64,000 nucleotides of DNA, taken from positions 87,706 to 151,705 of the forward strand of contig JBDHSK010000008.1 of assembly GCA_039808025.1 (NCBI GenBank), given 5' to 3'. The DNA is from Sandaracinobacteroides sp039808025 (GTDB taxonomy: Bacteria > Pseudomonadota > Alphaproteobacteria > Sphingomonadales > Sphingomonadaceae). The translations under genes and the position numbers were made by a program. Of the stretch, positions 36,111 through 45,505 are shown one piece after another (positions within the stretch are counted from its first letter, which is position 1; each line of letters starts with the position of its first letter). The notes below the pieces were generated by a model, which saw nothing but the letters and a program-made list of their open reading frames with translations, had not been told where the DNA came from and searched no databases.

Positions 36111-39100
36111 TCAGAAGCGGAGCCGCGCCGTAACCGAGTAACGGCGACCCAGAGCGTCGTAGGTCGACGGATAGACGTTACCGCTGTTGTAAGACGTCGG
36201 ACCGACATCCATACCGACGACCTTCGGCTGCCTGTCGAACAGGTTCTGAATGCCGAATGTGAGCGTCAGGTTCTCTCCGATCGCTGCACGAGCGGTCAGG
36301 TCAAACATGTGGTAGGCCGGGATGAAGTTGAAGTCAGCTTCCTGACCATCGACCGAGGTGCCCGGGGCATTGATCTTGCCGACGAAGGCATCGCCATATT
36401 CATACTCCACGCGGGAGATATAGCGCCACAGCAGCGAGACATCGATGTCACCGAACATCAGGGTGTTGCGCACCTGCCATTGCCACGACGGCTGGATCGA
36501 TCCGCAATCAACCGAATAGAGGCCGACGCAATCGCGAGGCTCACCGGTCGGCGATGACTGGAACACCGACTTGTTGGTCCAGTTACCAACAACGGCGAGC
36601 GCCCACCCGATATTGTTGAAATCATGACGATAGTTCAACTGGAAGTCGATCCCGTCGGTGGCCAGATACCCGAGGTTGGAGAGAGCCAACGGCAGGCCCG
36701 GCGTCGTGGCATAATCGCCCGAGAGCGCGCCAGTGATGCCGTTCCGGCGGATGCCTGTGCAGGCTTCGGTCGAGGCAGCGCCAGCTGGCGGGCTGAGCGG
36801 GTTCGGGCCGAAGCAGGCGGCGATCACGTCACCCGGTGTCGGCGTGGTGATCGCGCCGTGCACCTTGATGTTGTAGTAATCGACCGAGATCGACAGACGC
36901 GGTGCGAAATCGGGCTGGAATACCGCCCCGACCGTCCAGCTCTTCGAGGTTTCCGGCTTCAGGAACAGGTTCCCACCACCTGTGTAGTTCACCTGACCGG
37001 AATCCGGCTGCATGATCGACCCGATCTGCGACGGTGGCGCACCTTGCGCCAGGCAGATGGCCAGCAGTTCGCCGCTCGGCACCGGACGGCCCAGCGAACC
37101 TTGCGGATCGTTGCTGGCGCACGGGTCATCGCTGAGGTTGGTGAGCGCGGTCACCACCGGATAGAACAGCTCGGAGATGTTCGGGGCACGAACAGCGCGG
37201 GAGTAGTTGCCGCGAATTTTCAGGCCCGCACCCGGTGACCAGCTGCCGCCCGCCTTCCAGGTCCAGGTTTCAAAGCTGGGCTTGTTTGGCGCTTCGACAT
37301 TATACTTCGAATAGCGGACGCCGGCTTCCAGAGTCAGGTCTTCGAAGAACGGACGATCCTGCAGCAGCGGAACGACGATTTCGCCAACCGCTTCGTAAGA
37401 TTTGAAGCCGCCCGAGACGTTCGGCGAAGCACCACCGGCGCCGCCAAGGTCACCCGATTGCGACAGCAGGTCGGACTGCTGCATGGCAGTATAGGAACGA
37501 TATTCGCCGCCGATAGCAAAGGCGATCGGGTTCGAAGCCATCGGGATCTGCCAGCCGAAGTCACCGTTGATGAGGCCCTTCACCTGGGTCATGGTGACCT
37601 TGGTGTTCACCTGGCTGTTGGCGGAGAGGAACTGGTTCATCTGCGGCGTGATGGTTCCGTCAGCGCCGAACAGGTTCAGCGGAACGCAGCCGTTGCTGGA
37701 GTCGATGCAGGTTTCCTTGTTGTTCGCCAGCAGTGCCTGACGGACCCGCGAGTTCAGCCAGTAGCCCTGCTGGACCTGGTTGTTCTCGGACTCACCATAC
37801 GAGGCGCTGATATCCCAGTTGATGGTATCGGTGATGCCACCGCGCGCACCCACCTGATAATCGAAGTAGGTGGTGGTGAAGTCAGAGACGCGCGGGCCGA
37901 ATTCGGTGGCGCGACGGTTGATGGTCGAGTTCACCGTGCGGTAGTTGGGGTCATCCGGCCCGGTAGCCGCGGCGGCGGCGGCGCACTCTTCCGGTGAGAA
38001 GCGCGGCTGGTAGGCCGCCGTCTGATCCAGGTCGTAGGCGCAGAAAGCATTGCGCTGCGCGACCGTCAGATAGGGGTTGTTGAGGTTGATGACCACCGGG
38101 ATGGTGAAGGCACCCGACGGGGCGATGATGGTGGAAACCACGTTCTTCGAGAAGATGGCGCGGCTGTAGATTTCAACCGCATCGGAAATCTCGTAGCGGC
38201 CGGCAGCATAGATGTTGAACCGCTTGAACGGCGTCTGGAAGATGTTCCACGGGTTGAAGTTGTACGGATCGAATGCCGCGGTCGGCCGGAAAGCGGTGCC
38301 GTCAGCAGTGATCTGGCGGGAGCCCGCCTGGAAGTTGGAGCAGTTGGGCAGGCCCGGAACTTCCGGGTAGCCGTTCGTGTTGCAGACCTGCGGCAGGTTC
38401 GGATCAGCAAAGTTCTGGATCCAGTTGCCACCCGTCGGGTTGGTGTTGCTGAAACGGGCCGGCGAAGAGGTGCCGGAACCGTAGGTGACACCGGCGAAGC
38501 CGTCGATCACGCCAGCCGAGAAGCCGCGGTCACCCTGATAGACCGGGTCGACGTGCTGATAGCCGATGCCCAGCACGACGTTGCCGCGGCCATCATCGAA
38601 GTTGGCGCCGGTAACGACGTCGGCACGGAAGCTGAAGCCGTCGCCACGCTCGGTGATCTGGCTGTTCAGCGTCGCCTCAACGCCTGCGAAATCGCGCTTG
38701 GTGATGAAGTTGACGACACCCGAAACGGCGTCGGCGCCGTAGGTGGTCGATGCACCGCCGGTCAGCACTTCGACGCGCTCGACAAGGGCGAGCGGCACGT
38801 TGTTCAAGTCGAAGCGGCCATTGAGGTCGGCCGGGGTCAGGCGGTCACCGTCGAGGAGGACGATGTTGCGGTTGGAACCGAGGCCGCGCAGGTTGACGTA
38901 GGACGAACCGCCGTTGCCGTTGTTCACAGCCGAACCGATCGACGGGACGATACCCGGGATTTCACGCAGCACCTGCTCGGCGGTGTTGGACGCCTTCAGC
39001 TCCATTTCCGCAGCGTTGGTGACCGTCACCGGAGTGGCGCGCTCGAGCGCCGGGTTGGCGATCAGGGTGCCGGTCACGATGATGGTGTCGGCGTCGGCCT

Positions 39101-39212
39101 CGGCCGCAGCTGTCTGCGCCTGGGCGGCGCCAGCGATCAGGGCGATGGAGAGCGCGAAGCTCGCCGCAGAGCCACGAAGGGCGGCGCGGGTTTGCCAGTT
39201 GGTCTTGGTCAC
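36111..39212 (-). CDS. TonB-dependent outer-membrane receptor
   Basis: This 1033-residue receptor has a signal peptide (cleavage near AGAAQAQ), a TonB-box-like TIIVTGTL segment, a plug domain (LREIPGIVPSIG, then NLRGLGSNRNIVLLDGDRL and TYGADAVSGVVNFITKRDF) and a large beta barrel ending YSVTARLRF with a terminal Phe. The start is a GTG at 39212 with AAGGAAGG eight bases before. TonB receptors of this class in sphingomonads import iron chelates, oligosaccharides, aromatic compounds or vitamins; the substrate here is unknown, and no transport partner is adjacent. crtB lies 220 bases upstream; that gap contains nothing clear beyond a short ctgttgaacag dyad. Confidence 0.92.
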   Translation of the reverse strand: MTKTNWQTRAALRGSAASFALSIALIAGAAQAQTAAAEADADTIIVTGTLIANPALERATPVTVTNAAEMELKASNTAEQVLREIPGIVPSIGSAVNNGNGGSSYVNLRGLGSNRNIVLLDGDRLTPADLNGRFDLNNVPLALVERVEVLTGGASTTYGADAVSGVVNFITKRDFAGVEATLNSQITERGDGFSFRADVVTGANFDDGRGNVVLGIGYQHVDPVYQGDRGFSAGVIDGFAGVTYGSGTSSPARFSNTNPTGGNWIQNFADPNLPQVCNTNGYPEVPGLPNCSNFQAGSRQITADGTAFRPTAAFDPYNFNPWNIFQTPFKRFNIYAAGRYEISDAVEIYSRAIFSKNVVSTIIAPSGAFTIPVVINLNNPYLTVAQRNAFCAYDLDQTAAYQPRFSPEECAAAAAATGPDDPNYRTVNSTINRRATEFGPRVSDFTTTYFDYQVGARGGITDTINWDISASYGESENNQVQQGYWLNSRVRQALLANNKETCIDSSNGCVPLNLFGADGTITPQMNQFLSANSQVNTKVTMTQVKGLINGDFGWQIPMASNPIAFAIGGEYRSYTAMQQSDLLSQSGDLGGAGGASPNVSGGFKSYEAVGEIVVPLLQDRPFFEDLTLEAGVRYSKYNVEAPNKPSFETWTWKAGGSWSPGAGLKIRGNYSRAVRAPNISELFYPVVTALTNLSDDPCASNDPQGSLGRPVPSGELLAICLAQGAPPSQIGSIMQPDSGQVNYTGGGNLFLKPETSKSWTVGAVFQPDFAPRLSISVDYYNIKVHGAITTPTPGDVIAACFGPNPLSPPAGAASTEACTGIRRNGITGALSGDYATTPGLPLALSNLGYLATDGIDFQLNYRHDFNNIGWALAVVGNWTNKSVFQSSPTGEPRDCVGLYSVDCGSIQPSWQWQVRNTLMFGDIDVSLLWRYISRVEYEYGDAFVGKINAPGTSVDGQEADFNFIPAYHMFDLTARAAIGENLTLTFGIQNLFDRQPKVVGMDVGPTSYNSGNVYPSTYDALGRRYSVTARLRF

Positions 39213-39432
39213 GTGGATCAGTCCTTCCTTGCCTCGGCTTGCACGGGCCGGAGGCATTCCGGCTATCCCCCCGCGCTTCCGAATCTGATTCGTCCGCCAG
39301 ATGACCGTTTCAGTGGCGCACATCTGCTGTTGAACAGACGCAATTCGCCCGGTTGTCTGACGGCTTGGAGGGGATAACGCCGCAATTGGCAGGCTTTGTA
39401 AAGCTGAGGTTCACCAACCATGGCAACTTACA

Positions 39433-40434
39433 TCACGGCTGTTGCACGAAGGCCACAGTTGGGTGATGCAGAACCGGAGTCCACAAACCGTGGCGATCTG
39501 CGACGTTCCCGGAATAGAGCATGCGGCGCAACAGGGCCGCCGGAGCAGCAGCGGCCACGGCAAACAGCTTGTCGCGGCGGCGGGTGCGCACCCGGCCGGC
39601 CAGCGCCTCGGGGCCATGGCTGCGCACCTTGCGGCCGATGCCACCATAGATCTGCGCGGCCGACAGCACGGCCCAGGCCTGGCGGTTGCGCAGATGCGTC
39701 ACCCCGCCGATCGCGGAATGTTCGTAACACTCGGCCAGATCGACCAGCCGGCTTGCCACTTGGTGCAGACGGTCGCGGTTGTGGTCGTCGGCATGGCTTT
39801 CGATGGTCAGCCCCGCCTCGGCCAGCCAGTCGGCAGGAAGGTAGCAGCGGCCGCGCCCGGCATCTTCGGCGATATCGCGGGCGATATTGTTGAGCTGAAA
39901 GCTGAGCCCGAGATCGGACGCGCGCAAAAGGGTGGGGTCGTCGTCGGCGGGAACCCCCATGACGATCGCCATCATCACCCCCACGCAACCCGCCACATGA
40001 TAGCAGTAGCGGAGCAACTGGCCTTCGTCGGCAATCGGGCGCCAGTCGACATCCATGGCAAAGCCATCGAGCAGATCGTGCACATAGCCGGCCGGCAACG
40101 CCACTTCCGAGGCCACCCGTGCCAGCGCTGCGAACGGCGGGCCGCCCGTCGGGTCTCCGGCCAGCGCGCGGTCGCTGAACGCGCGCAACCGTTCCAGGCG
40201 TTCCACCGGCGTGTCGCCATAGCCTCCGGCGTCGTCCGCTCCGCCCCAGTCGTGGTGGCCCTCGCCCAGCCATTGGTTGTCGATCACATCGTCGCAGTGG
40301 CGACACCAGGCATACAGCAGGGTGGCGCGGTCGCGGGTGGGGCCATCGAACAGCCGGCTTGCCAGCGCAAAGCTGCGCGACCCCTGACGGATCGCCTCAT
40401 GGGCTGCCAGCAGCGTGGGGTCGGGCCTGCTCAT
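39433..40434 (-). CDS. crtB: Phytoene synthase
   Basis: This 333-residue squalene/phytoene synthase condenses two geranylgeranyl diphosphates to phytoene, the first committed carotenoid step. The two aspartate-rich motifs appear as YAWCRHCDDVID near residue 50 and as the DLGLSFQLNNIARDIAED segment, followed by RCYLP. The ATG at 40434 overlaps the crtI stop (ATGA); an in-frame start at 40467 is rejected. It is the last gene of crtY-crtI-crtB. The GGPP synthase gene crtE is not in the window. Confidence 0.96.
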   Translation of the reverse strand: MSRPDPTLLAAHEAIRQGSRSFALASRLFDGPTRDRATLLYAWCRHCDDVIDNQWLGEGHHDWGGADDAGGYGDTPVERLERLRAFSDRALAGDPTGGPPFAALARVASEVALPAGYVHDLLDGFAMDVDWRPIADEGQLLRYCYHVAGCVGVMMAIVMGVPADDDPTLLRASDLGLSFQLNNIARDIAEDAGRGRCYLPADWLAEAGLTIESHADDHNRDRLHQVASRLVDLAECYEHSAIGGVTHLRNRQAWAVLSAAQIYGGIGRKVRSHGPEALAGRVRTRRRDKLFAVAAAAPAALLRRMLYSGNVADRHGLWTPVLHHPTVAFVQQP

Positions 40435-41960
40435 GACGGTAACGGCGGGCCGCCATTCGATGGCCATGCCGGTTGCACTTCCCCCAGATCATCGAGCATC
40501 AGGCCCGCCGTTGCCTTTGCCGAGCCGATCACTCCGGGAATGCCGGCGCCGGGATGGGTGCCCGCCCCCACGAAATAGAGGTTCGTCAGCACATCGTCGC
40601 GGTTATGGGTGCGAAACCATGCCGATTGCGTCAGCAATGGTTCGAGACTGAACGCCGACCCGAGATGTGCCGACAACTGGCTGCGAAAATCATCAGGGGT
40701 GAACAGGCGCTGCACCACCAGATTGCTGGCCAACCCGGGGATGAGCCGCTGTTCGAGGTGCCGGAGGATGCGCGCCGCATAGACAGGGCCAACCTCGGCC
40801 CAGTTGACAGGCAGTTTGCCGAGATGCGGAACCGGAGCCAGTGCATAAAAGCTGGAGCAGCCCGGCGGGGCGACACTGCTGTCGGAGGCGCTGGGGTGAT
40901 GGAGATAGAGTGAGAAATCCTCGGCCAGAACCCCGGTTTCATAAATGTCGTGCAGCAGCTCGCGGTAGCGTGGCCCGAACAGGATGCTGTGGTGGGCAAT
41001 GTGCGGATAGCTGCCCTTCAGACCGAAATGCACCACGAACAGCGATGGCGAGAAGCGCCGCCGTTCCAGCCGCTGCGCCATGGCGACGCCACGGCGGTGA
41101 TGGCCAAGGAGATCGCGGTAGCTGTGCATGATGTCGCCGTTGGAGGCGACGGCGTCGAAGCGGCGGATGGTGCCGTCGGCCAGAGTGACCCCCCGCACAT
41201 GGCCGAACCCCGCCTCGATGCGGCGAACCGGTGTGGCAAGGCGCAGCTCGCCACCAAGATCGCGGAACAGCGCCACCATGGCATCGACCAGCGCATGGGT
41301 GCCGCCCTTGGGGAACCACACCCCCCATTTGCGTTCCAGCGCGTGGATGAGCGCGTAAATGGCCGAGGTGGAAAATGGGTTGCCGCCCACCAGCAGGGTA
41401 TGAAAGCTGAACGCCTGACGCAGATGATCGTTGCGGATGAAGCGCGACACCATGGAATAGACCGACCGCCACGCCTGATGGCGGGCGAGAGCGGGGCCCG
41501 CCTTCACCATCGAGCCGAAATCGAGAAACGCCTGATGCCCGCGCTTTTCATAGCCTTCGTGGAACACGCCGGCGCAGTAATGCTGAAACCGCCGGTAGCC
41601 CTCGACATCGGCTGGCTCGATGGCGGCGATGGCCGCAAGCATCGCTGCGTCGTCGTTCCCGTATTCCAGCTTTACTCCGTCTTCCCACAGCAGGCGGTAA
41701 AAGGGGTTGACCGGTTGCATGGTGACATAATCGTCAAGGCGGCGGCCCGAAAGAGCGAACAGTTCTTCAATGCAGGTCGGGTCGGTGATCACCGTCGGTC
41801 CTGCGTCGAAGGTGAAGCCGGAATCGTGCCACACATAGGCGCGCCCGCCCGCCTTGTCGCGCGCCTCGAACAGGGTGGTGCGAACTCCGGCCGATTGCAG
41901 GCGGATGGCCAGAGCCAGCCCGCCGAACCCGCTGCCGATCACCGCTGCCGTTCTATCCAA
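40431..41960 (-). CDS. crtI: Phytoene desaturase
   Basis: This 509-residue CrtI-type desaturase introduces four double bonds into phytoene to give lycopene. It has the N-terminal FAD-binding motif AAVIGSGFGGLALAIRLQ with GGRAYVW, and near the C-terminus the carotenoid-dehydrogenase signature NLYFVGAGTHPGAGIPGV. The start codon appears to be TTG at 41960, giving (M)DRTAAVIGSG with no better start nearby. crtY is four bases upstream, crtB overlaps downstream. Confidence 0.96.
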   Translation of the reverse strand: MDRTAAVIGSGFGGLALAIRLQSAGVRTTLFEARDKAGGRAYVWHDSGFTFDAGPTVITDPTCIEELFALSGRRLDDYVTMQPVNPFYRLLWEDGVKLEYGNDDAAMLAAIAAIEPADVEGYRRFQHYCAGVFHEGYEKRGHQAFLDFGSMVKAGPALARHQAWRSVYSMVSRFIRNDHLRQAFSFHTLLVGGNPFSTSAIYALIHALERKWGVWFPKGGTHALVDAMVALFRDLGGELRLATPVRRIEAGFGHVRGVTLADGTIRRFDAVASNGDIMHSYRDLLGHHRRGVAMAQRLERRRFSPSLFVVHFGLKGSYPHIAHHSILFGPRYRELLHDIYETGVLAEDFSLYLHHPSASDSSVAPPGCSSFYALAPVPHLGKLPVNWAEVGPVYAARILRHLEQRLIPGLASNLVVQRLFTPDDFRSQLSAHLGSAFSLEPLLTQSAWFRTHNRDDVLTNLYFVGAGTHPGAGIPGVIGSAKATAGLMLDDLGEVQPAWPSNGGPPLPS

Positions 41961-41964
41961 CCGT

Positions 41965-43113
41965 TCAGTCCTTCACGATGGCCGCCAGCGCCCGCCAGAC
42001 AGGCACCGGAGGCTTGCCGGCCAGAATGCGCAGCTTATCATAGCCGCTGCTATGGCCGCCATAAAAGCGCGCCACAAGCCCGGCGTCTTTTCGGTAGAAA
42101 TGTTGAAGTACCCGCCGCCGTTCCGCAGGCCGGGCCGCGCGGAACAGCATCTTCGTCAGCATCCGGTAATAGCGGCGGTGGCGCCACAGCCGGGCGGCAT
42201 GGGCTCGCACCATCGCTTCCAGCGTCGACAGATCATCGTGGGCAGCGATCTTCAGCGCCAGCGCCACGGCATCGGCAAAGCTGTAGCCGGTAAGGGGATG
42301 GAACAGTGCCGCCTGCATGCCGATGGGTGCAATACCTGCCGGTGTGGCGGCCAGATGGGCACTGATGTCGCCCCCCATGGCGATCGGCAATACCCCGTCT
42401 TCCACGCGCAGCGTCTGTGCGACACGCCAGCCCTGGGCGGCGGCATAGGCGCTGATGCGCGCGGCAATGGCGGCCGCCGGCAGCAGCGGCCCGTCGGCAT
42501 AGCAGGTATCTTCAATCAGCAGTCGCCTTTCCCCCAGCGGCAGCACATAGATGAAGCGATAGCCGTCTTCCTGGGCCACCGTTGCGTCCATGATCAGCGG
42601 TTCGGCAAGATGGTGCGGCTGCTCCAGTTCCACTTCATGGCCGACAAACTTCTGGAACCCGAGATCGAGATGCGGCGCCTCCCTGAACCCGCGGGCATCG
42701 AGCACAACCTTCGCCCGCAGGTCGCGCCCGTCGGCCAGCCGCACCCCGTCAGGTCGCACCTCGGTGATCGGGGCCGCCAGAAACCGGGCCTGTTCGGGCA
42801 AAGCCGCCACCAGTGCGTCGTGCAGCCGGGCCGAGGTGGCCGATTGATAAGGCGAAGCCAGCCGGCGCTGATAGGCGGGGAAGCGCACGCTGTAGCCCGG
42901 CCAGCGATGGGCGATCAGCGGCGCTACCAGCGCAGCCCCTTCTGGCGAGAGGTCGCTCTCGAAGCTCGACCAGATGTGGTTGCCCCCGAAGGTATCGCCC
43001 GCCTCTATCAGCGCCACCTGCCGGTCGGGTCGCCTTTGCCTTGTTGCCAGCGCCGCAAGGCTGCCAGCGAGTCCGCCGCCGGCGATCACGATGTCGAAGG
43101 TGGCGGACGTCAT
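41965..43113 (-). CDS. crtY: Lycopene beta-cyclase (CrtY type)
   Basis: This 382-residue flavoprotein cyclises both ends of lycopene to beta-carotene. The dinucleotide motif DIVIAGGGLAGSLAAL opens the protein, and the cyclase segment YSFADAVALA with PLTG before it and a conserved RYYRMLTKMLFRAA toward the end fit CrtY. It is the promoter-proximal gene of the crt run. Its start is only 41 bases from the divergent hydroxylase gene; the gap contains a 16-base perfect palindrome. Confidence 0.93.
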   Translation of the reverse strand: MTSATFDIVIAGGGLAGSLAALATRQRRPDRQVALIEAGDTFGGNHIWSSFESDLSPEGAALVAPLIAHRWPGYSVRFPAYQRRLASPYQSATSARLHDALVAALPEQARFLAAPITEVRPDGVRLADGRDLRAKVVLDARGFREAPHLDLGFQKFVGHEVELEQPHHLAEPLIMDATVAQEDGYRFIYVLPLGERRLLIEDTCYADGPLLPAAAIAARISAYAAAQGWRVAQTLRVEDGVLPIAMGGDISAHLAATPAGIAPIGMQAALFHPLTGYSFADAVALALKIAAHDDLSTLEAMVRAHAARLWRHRRYYRMLTKMLFRAARPAERRRVLQHFYRKDAGLVARFYGGHSSGYDKLRILAGKPPVPVWRALAAIVKD

Positions 43114-43125
43114 GGAGGCGCCCCT

Positions 43126-43141
43126 AGCCGCCGCGGCGGCT
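43126..43141. promoter_or_regulatory. 16-base perfect palindrome between crtY and the hydroxylase gene
   Basis: agccgccgcggcggct at 43126-43141 reads the same on both strands and sits in the centre of the 41-base divergent gap. A shared operator is possible; with such GC-rich DNA chance is also possible. Confidence 0.35.
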
Positions 43142-43154
43142 GCGGTCTAGAAAC

Positions 43155-43931
43155 ATGGGGATGACCAGCCCGCCAGGCAGCCTCGCCATCGCCACCATCG
43201 TCGCCATGTGCGCGATCGTGGCCCTGCGCTATCTCGCCACCTCGGCGCTCTGCGCCTGGAGCGCGCGGCTGGTGCGCCCGGCCGTCTATCGCCCCGCCGA
43301 CCCGGTGAAGGCCCGGCGTCTTGCCCGCCAGATCCGCGCCGAGATCGGCTGGTCGCTGCTGTCGGCCATCATCTACGGTATCCCGGCGGGCCTGGTCGCC
43401 CATCTGTGGCTGAACCATGGCCTCACCCTGATCTATACCGATGCAGGCGCCTTGCCACTGTGGTGGCTGCCCGTGTCGCTGGCCCTCTATCTGCTGATCC
43501 ACGACGCCTGGTTCTACTGGACCCATCGCGCCATGCATCATTGGCCGTGGCTGTTCCGCACTGCGCATGCCGTGCACCATCAAAGCCGCCCGCCCACCGC
43601 CTGGGCGGCCATGGCCTTCCACCCGTGGGAGGCACTATCGGCCGCATGGCTGATTCCGGCGCTCACTTTCGTCATCCCCATCCATGTGGCGGTGCTGGGG
43701 CTGATGCTTGCCATCATGACCTTCTTCGGAGTCACCAACCACATGGGCTGGGAGATCTTCCCCCGCCGCCTCGTGCAGGGCTGGCTGGGCCGCCACCTGA
43801 TTACCGCGTCGCACCACGATGTCCACCATGTGCATTACCGCAGCAATTACGGCCTCTATTTCCGCTGGTGGGACAAGCTCTGCCACACCGACACCGGCCT
43901 GTCGGCCGAGCTTCTGGAACCCCGCCGCTGA
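43155..43931 (+). CDS. Sterol-desaturase-family membrane hydroxylase, probable carotenoid ring hydroxylase
   Basis: This 258-residue membrane protein of the fatty acid hydroxylase/sterol desaturase superfamily has a di-iron histidine set: HDAWFYWTHRAMHH at residues 116-129, HAVHH at 138-142 and SHHDVHHVHY at 219-228. Four to five hydrophobic segments surround it. The place next to crtY argues for hydroxylation of beta-ionone rings. It is larger than CrtZ (about 160-175 residues) and its histidine motifs differ from CrtZ, so a 2,2'-hydroxylase of the CrtG type is my preferred guess. A lipid hydroxylase remains possible. ATG codons at 43155 and 43161 are both usable. Confidence 0.7.
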   Translation: MGMTSPPGSLAIATIVAMCAIVALRYLATSALCAWSARLVRPAVYRPADPVKARRLARQIRAEIGWSLLSAIIYGIPAGLVAHLWLNHGLTLIYTDAGALPLWWLPVSLALYLLIHDAWFYWTHRAMHHWPWLFRTAHAVHHQSRPPTAWAAMAFHPWEALSAAWLIPALTFVIPIHVAVLGLMLAIMTFFGVTNHMGWEIFPRRLVQGWLGRHLITASHHDVHHVHYRSNYGLYFRWWDKLCHTDTGLSAELLEPRR

Positions 43932-43944
43932 GCTCAGCCGGCGG
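43922..43944. terminator. Hairpin spanning the two convergent stop codons
   Basis: Arms ccgccgctgag (43922-43932) and ctcag-c-cggcgg (43933-43944) pair with one bulged C, and the hairpin contains both the hydroxylase stop and the phhA stop, which are two bases apart. There is no T run on either side, so factor-independent termination is doubtful. Confidence 0.3.
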
Positions 43945-44770
43945 CATGGTCCTGGGTGCCGCGCTGCATCACATCGTCGTCGGGCAGAACGTCTGCGGGC
44001 GCCAGTTCGGGAAGGGTGTCGAGCGTTGCGTAAAGCGGCGCGAAATCCGTTTCCAGGGTATCGTGGAGCAGCTTTTCAAACGAGGGAATGACGAAATAGC
44101 TCTGCTGGAAATCATCGATGCGATAGCGGGTGCGCATCACCCGCATCAGGTCAAAGCCGATACGGTTGGGTGAAGGGCTTTCCAGCGAAAAATGGCTTTC
44201 CGCCGACGACGACACGATCCCGGCCCCATAGATGCGCAGGCCCTCGTCGGTGACAATCAGCCCGAACTCGACCGTGTACCAGTAAAGCCGCGCCAGCCGG
44301 TCGAGCGAGCCGAACCCCACCGAGCGCATCCCCCCCTGCCCATAGGCCTGCATGTAATCGGCAAATACCGGGTCACTGAGCAGCGGCACATGGCCGAACA
44401 CATCGTGAAAGACGTCAGGCTCCTGCAGATACTCGATCTGGTCGGGGCGGCGCAGGAAATTGCCGGCAACGAATCGCCGGTTGGCGAGATGGTGGTGAAA
44501 CACCGCATCGGGTACCAGCCCCGGAACTGCCACCACCCGCCATCCCGTCAGCTTTTCCAGCCGGTCCGACAGGCGCTCGAAATCAGGGACTCCGCCATCA
44601 CCCAGAACAGCGAGCCCTTTCAGGAAGGCGGGGTGGGCGCGCCCCGGCAGCAGCTTCATCTGCCGGTCGAACAGCCGGTCCCACAGGGCATGTTCCTCAG
44701 GCGTGTAATGGCCCCAGTTCTGATCGATTGTCCAGTCGGCAGCGGCGCCGGGAGGCGGAAGCGGTTCCAT
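43934..44770 (-). CDS. phhA: Phenylalanine 4-monooxygenase
   Basis: This 278-residue monodomain aromatic amino acid hydroxylase makes tyrosine from phenylalanine with tetrahydropterin. The iron ligands are visible: His122 and His127 in PDVFHDVFGHVPLL and Glu168 in WYTVEFGL. The first conserved segment QNWGHYTPEEHALWDRLF follows the start. The frame is open to 45568 across the cyclophilin gene, but the ATG at 44770 gives the normal bacterial length. No regulatory ACT domain is present. Confidence 0.95.
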   Translation of the reverse strand: MEPLPPPGAAADWTIDQNWGHYTPEEHALWDRLFDRQMKLLPGRAHPAFLKGLAVLGDGGVPDFERLSDRLEKLTGWRVVAVPGLVPDAVFHHHLANRRFVAGNFLRRPDQIEYLQEPDVFHDVFGHVPLLSDPVFADYMQAYGQGGMRSVGFGSLDRLARLYWYTVEFGLIVTDEGLRIYGAGIVSSSAESHFSLESPSPNRIGFDLMRVMRTRYRIDDFQQSYFVIPSFEKLLHDTLETDFAPLYATLDTLPELAPADVLPDDDVMQRGTQDHAAG

Positions 44771-44830
44771 TGCGGCACCATGCCATGTTTCACCTTGCCG
44801 GGGAATATCGCACGGCGCTATCCATGGGCC

Positions 44831-45505
44831 ATGCTGCGCACCCTGCTGATCTCGCTCCTGCTGGTTTCCGCGCCAGCCATCGCCCAGGAAACCACCCCGG
44901 TGGCCGACCCGGCCGCGCCGGCTGCCGTACCGGCCGCGCCGCCCGCGGATACGCCGCCTCCGGCCCGGCAGTGGAAAACCGTTCCGGTGGTGATCGACAC
45001 CGATCTTGGCCCCATAACCGTTGCCCTTGAAACCGAACGGGCGCCGATCACGTCTGCCAATTTCCTGAAATATGTCGATCAGAAGCGCTATGACGGCACC
45101 ACTTTCTATCGGGCCATGAACTTCCCCGGCCGTCCCGATCTGGGGCTGGTGCAGGGCGGCGCCAAATCCGACCCCAAGCGTATCCTGCCCCCCATCCCCC
45201 ACGAGCCGACCACCACCACCGGGCTCAGCCACGACAACGCCGCCATCTCGATGGCGCGCGGCGCACCGGGAACAGCCACGGCTGATTTCTTCATCATCCT
45301 GGGCGGGCTTCCCGGGCTCGACGCCGACCCCAAGGCCGAAGGCGACAATCAGGGCTATGCCGTGTTCGGCCATGTGACCGAGGGCATGGACGTGGTGAAG
45401 AAGATTCTGGCCGCCCCGGTATCGGCCACCGAAGGGGTCGGGGCGATGAAGGGGCAGATGATCGCCCAGCCGGTCAAGATCCGCAGTGTGCGGCGCGCCA
45501 ACTGA
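44831..45505 (+). CDS. Periplasmic cyclophilin-type peptidyl-prolyl isomerase
   Basis: This 224-residue protein has a signal peptide (residues 1-18, ending APAIAQ), a short Pro/Ala-rich linker and a cyclophilin domain beginning VVIDTDLGPITVALE. Cyclophilin markers are FYRAMNFPG, VQGGAKSDPKR, ISMARG followed by TADFFIILGG, and GYAVFGHVTEGMDVVKKI. It would catalyse proline isomerisation in the periplasm. A longer frame from 44192 is the phhA shadow. The mnmC frame starts inside its last 20 bases. Confidence 0.92.
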   Translation: MLRTLLISLLLVSAPAIAQETTPVADPAAPAAVPAAPPADTPPPARQWKTVPVVIDTDLGPITVALETERAPITSANFLKYVDQKRYDGTTFYRAMNFPGRPDLGLVQGGAKSDPKRILPPIPHEPTTTTGLSHDNAAISMARGAPGTATADFFIILGGLPGLDADPKAEGDNQGYAVFGHVTEGMDVVKKILAAPVSATEGVGAMKGQMIAQPVKIRSVRRAN

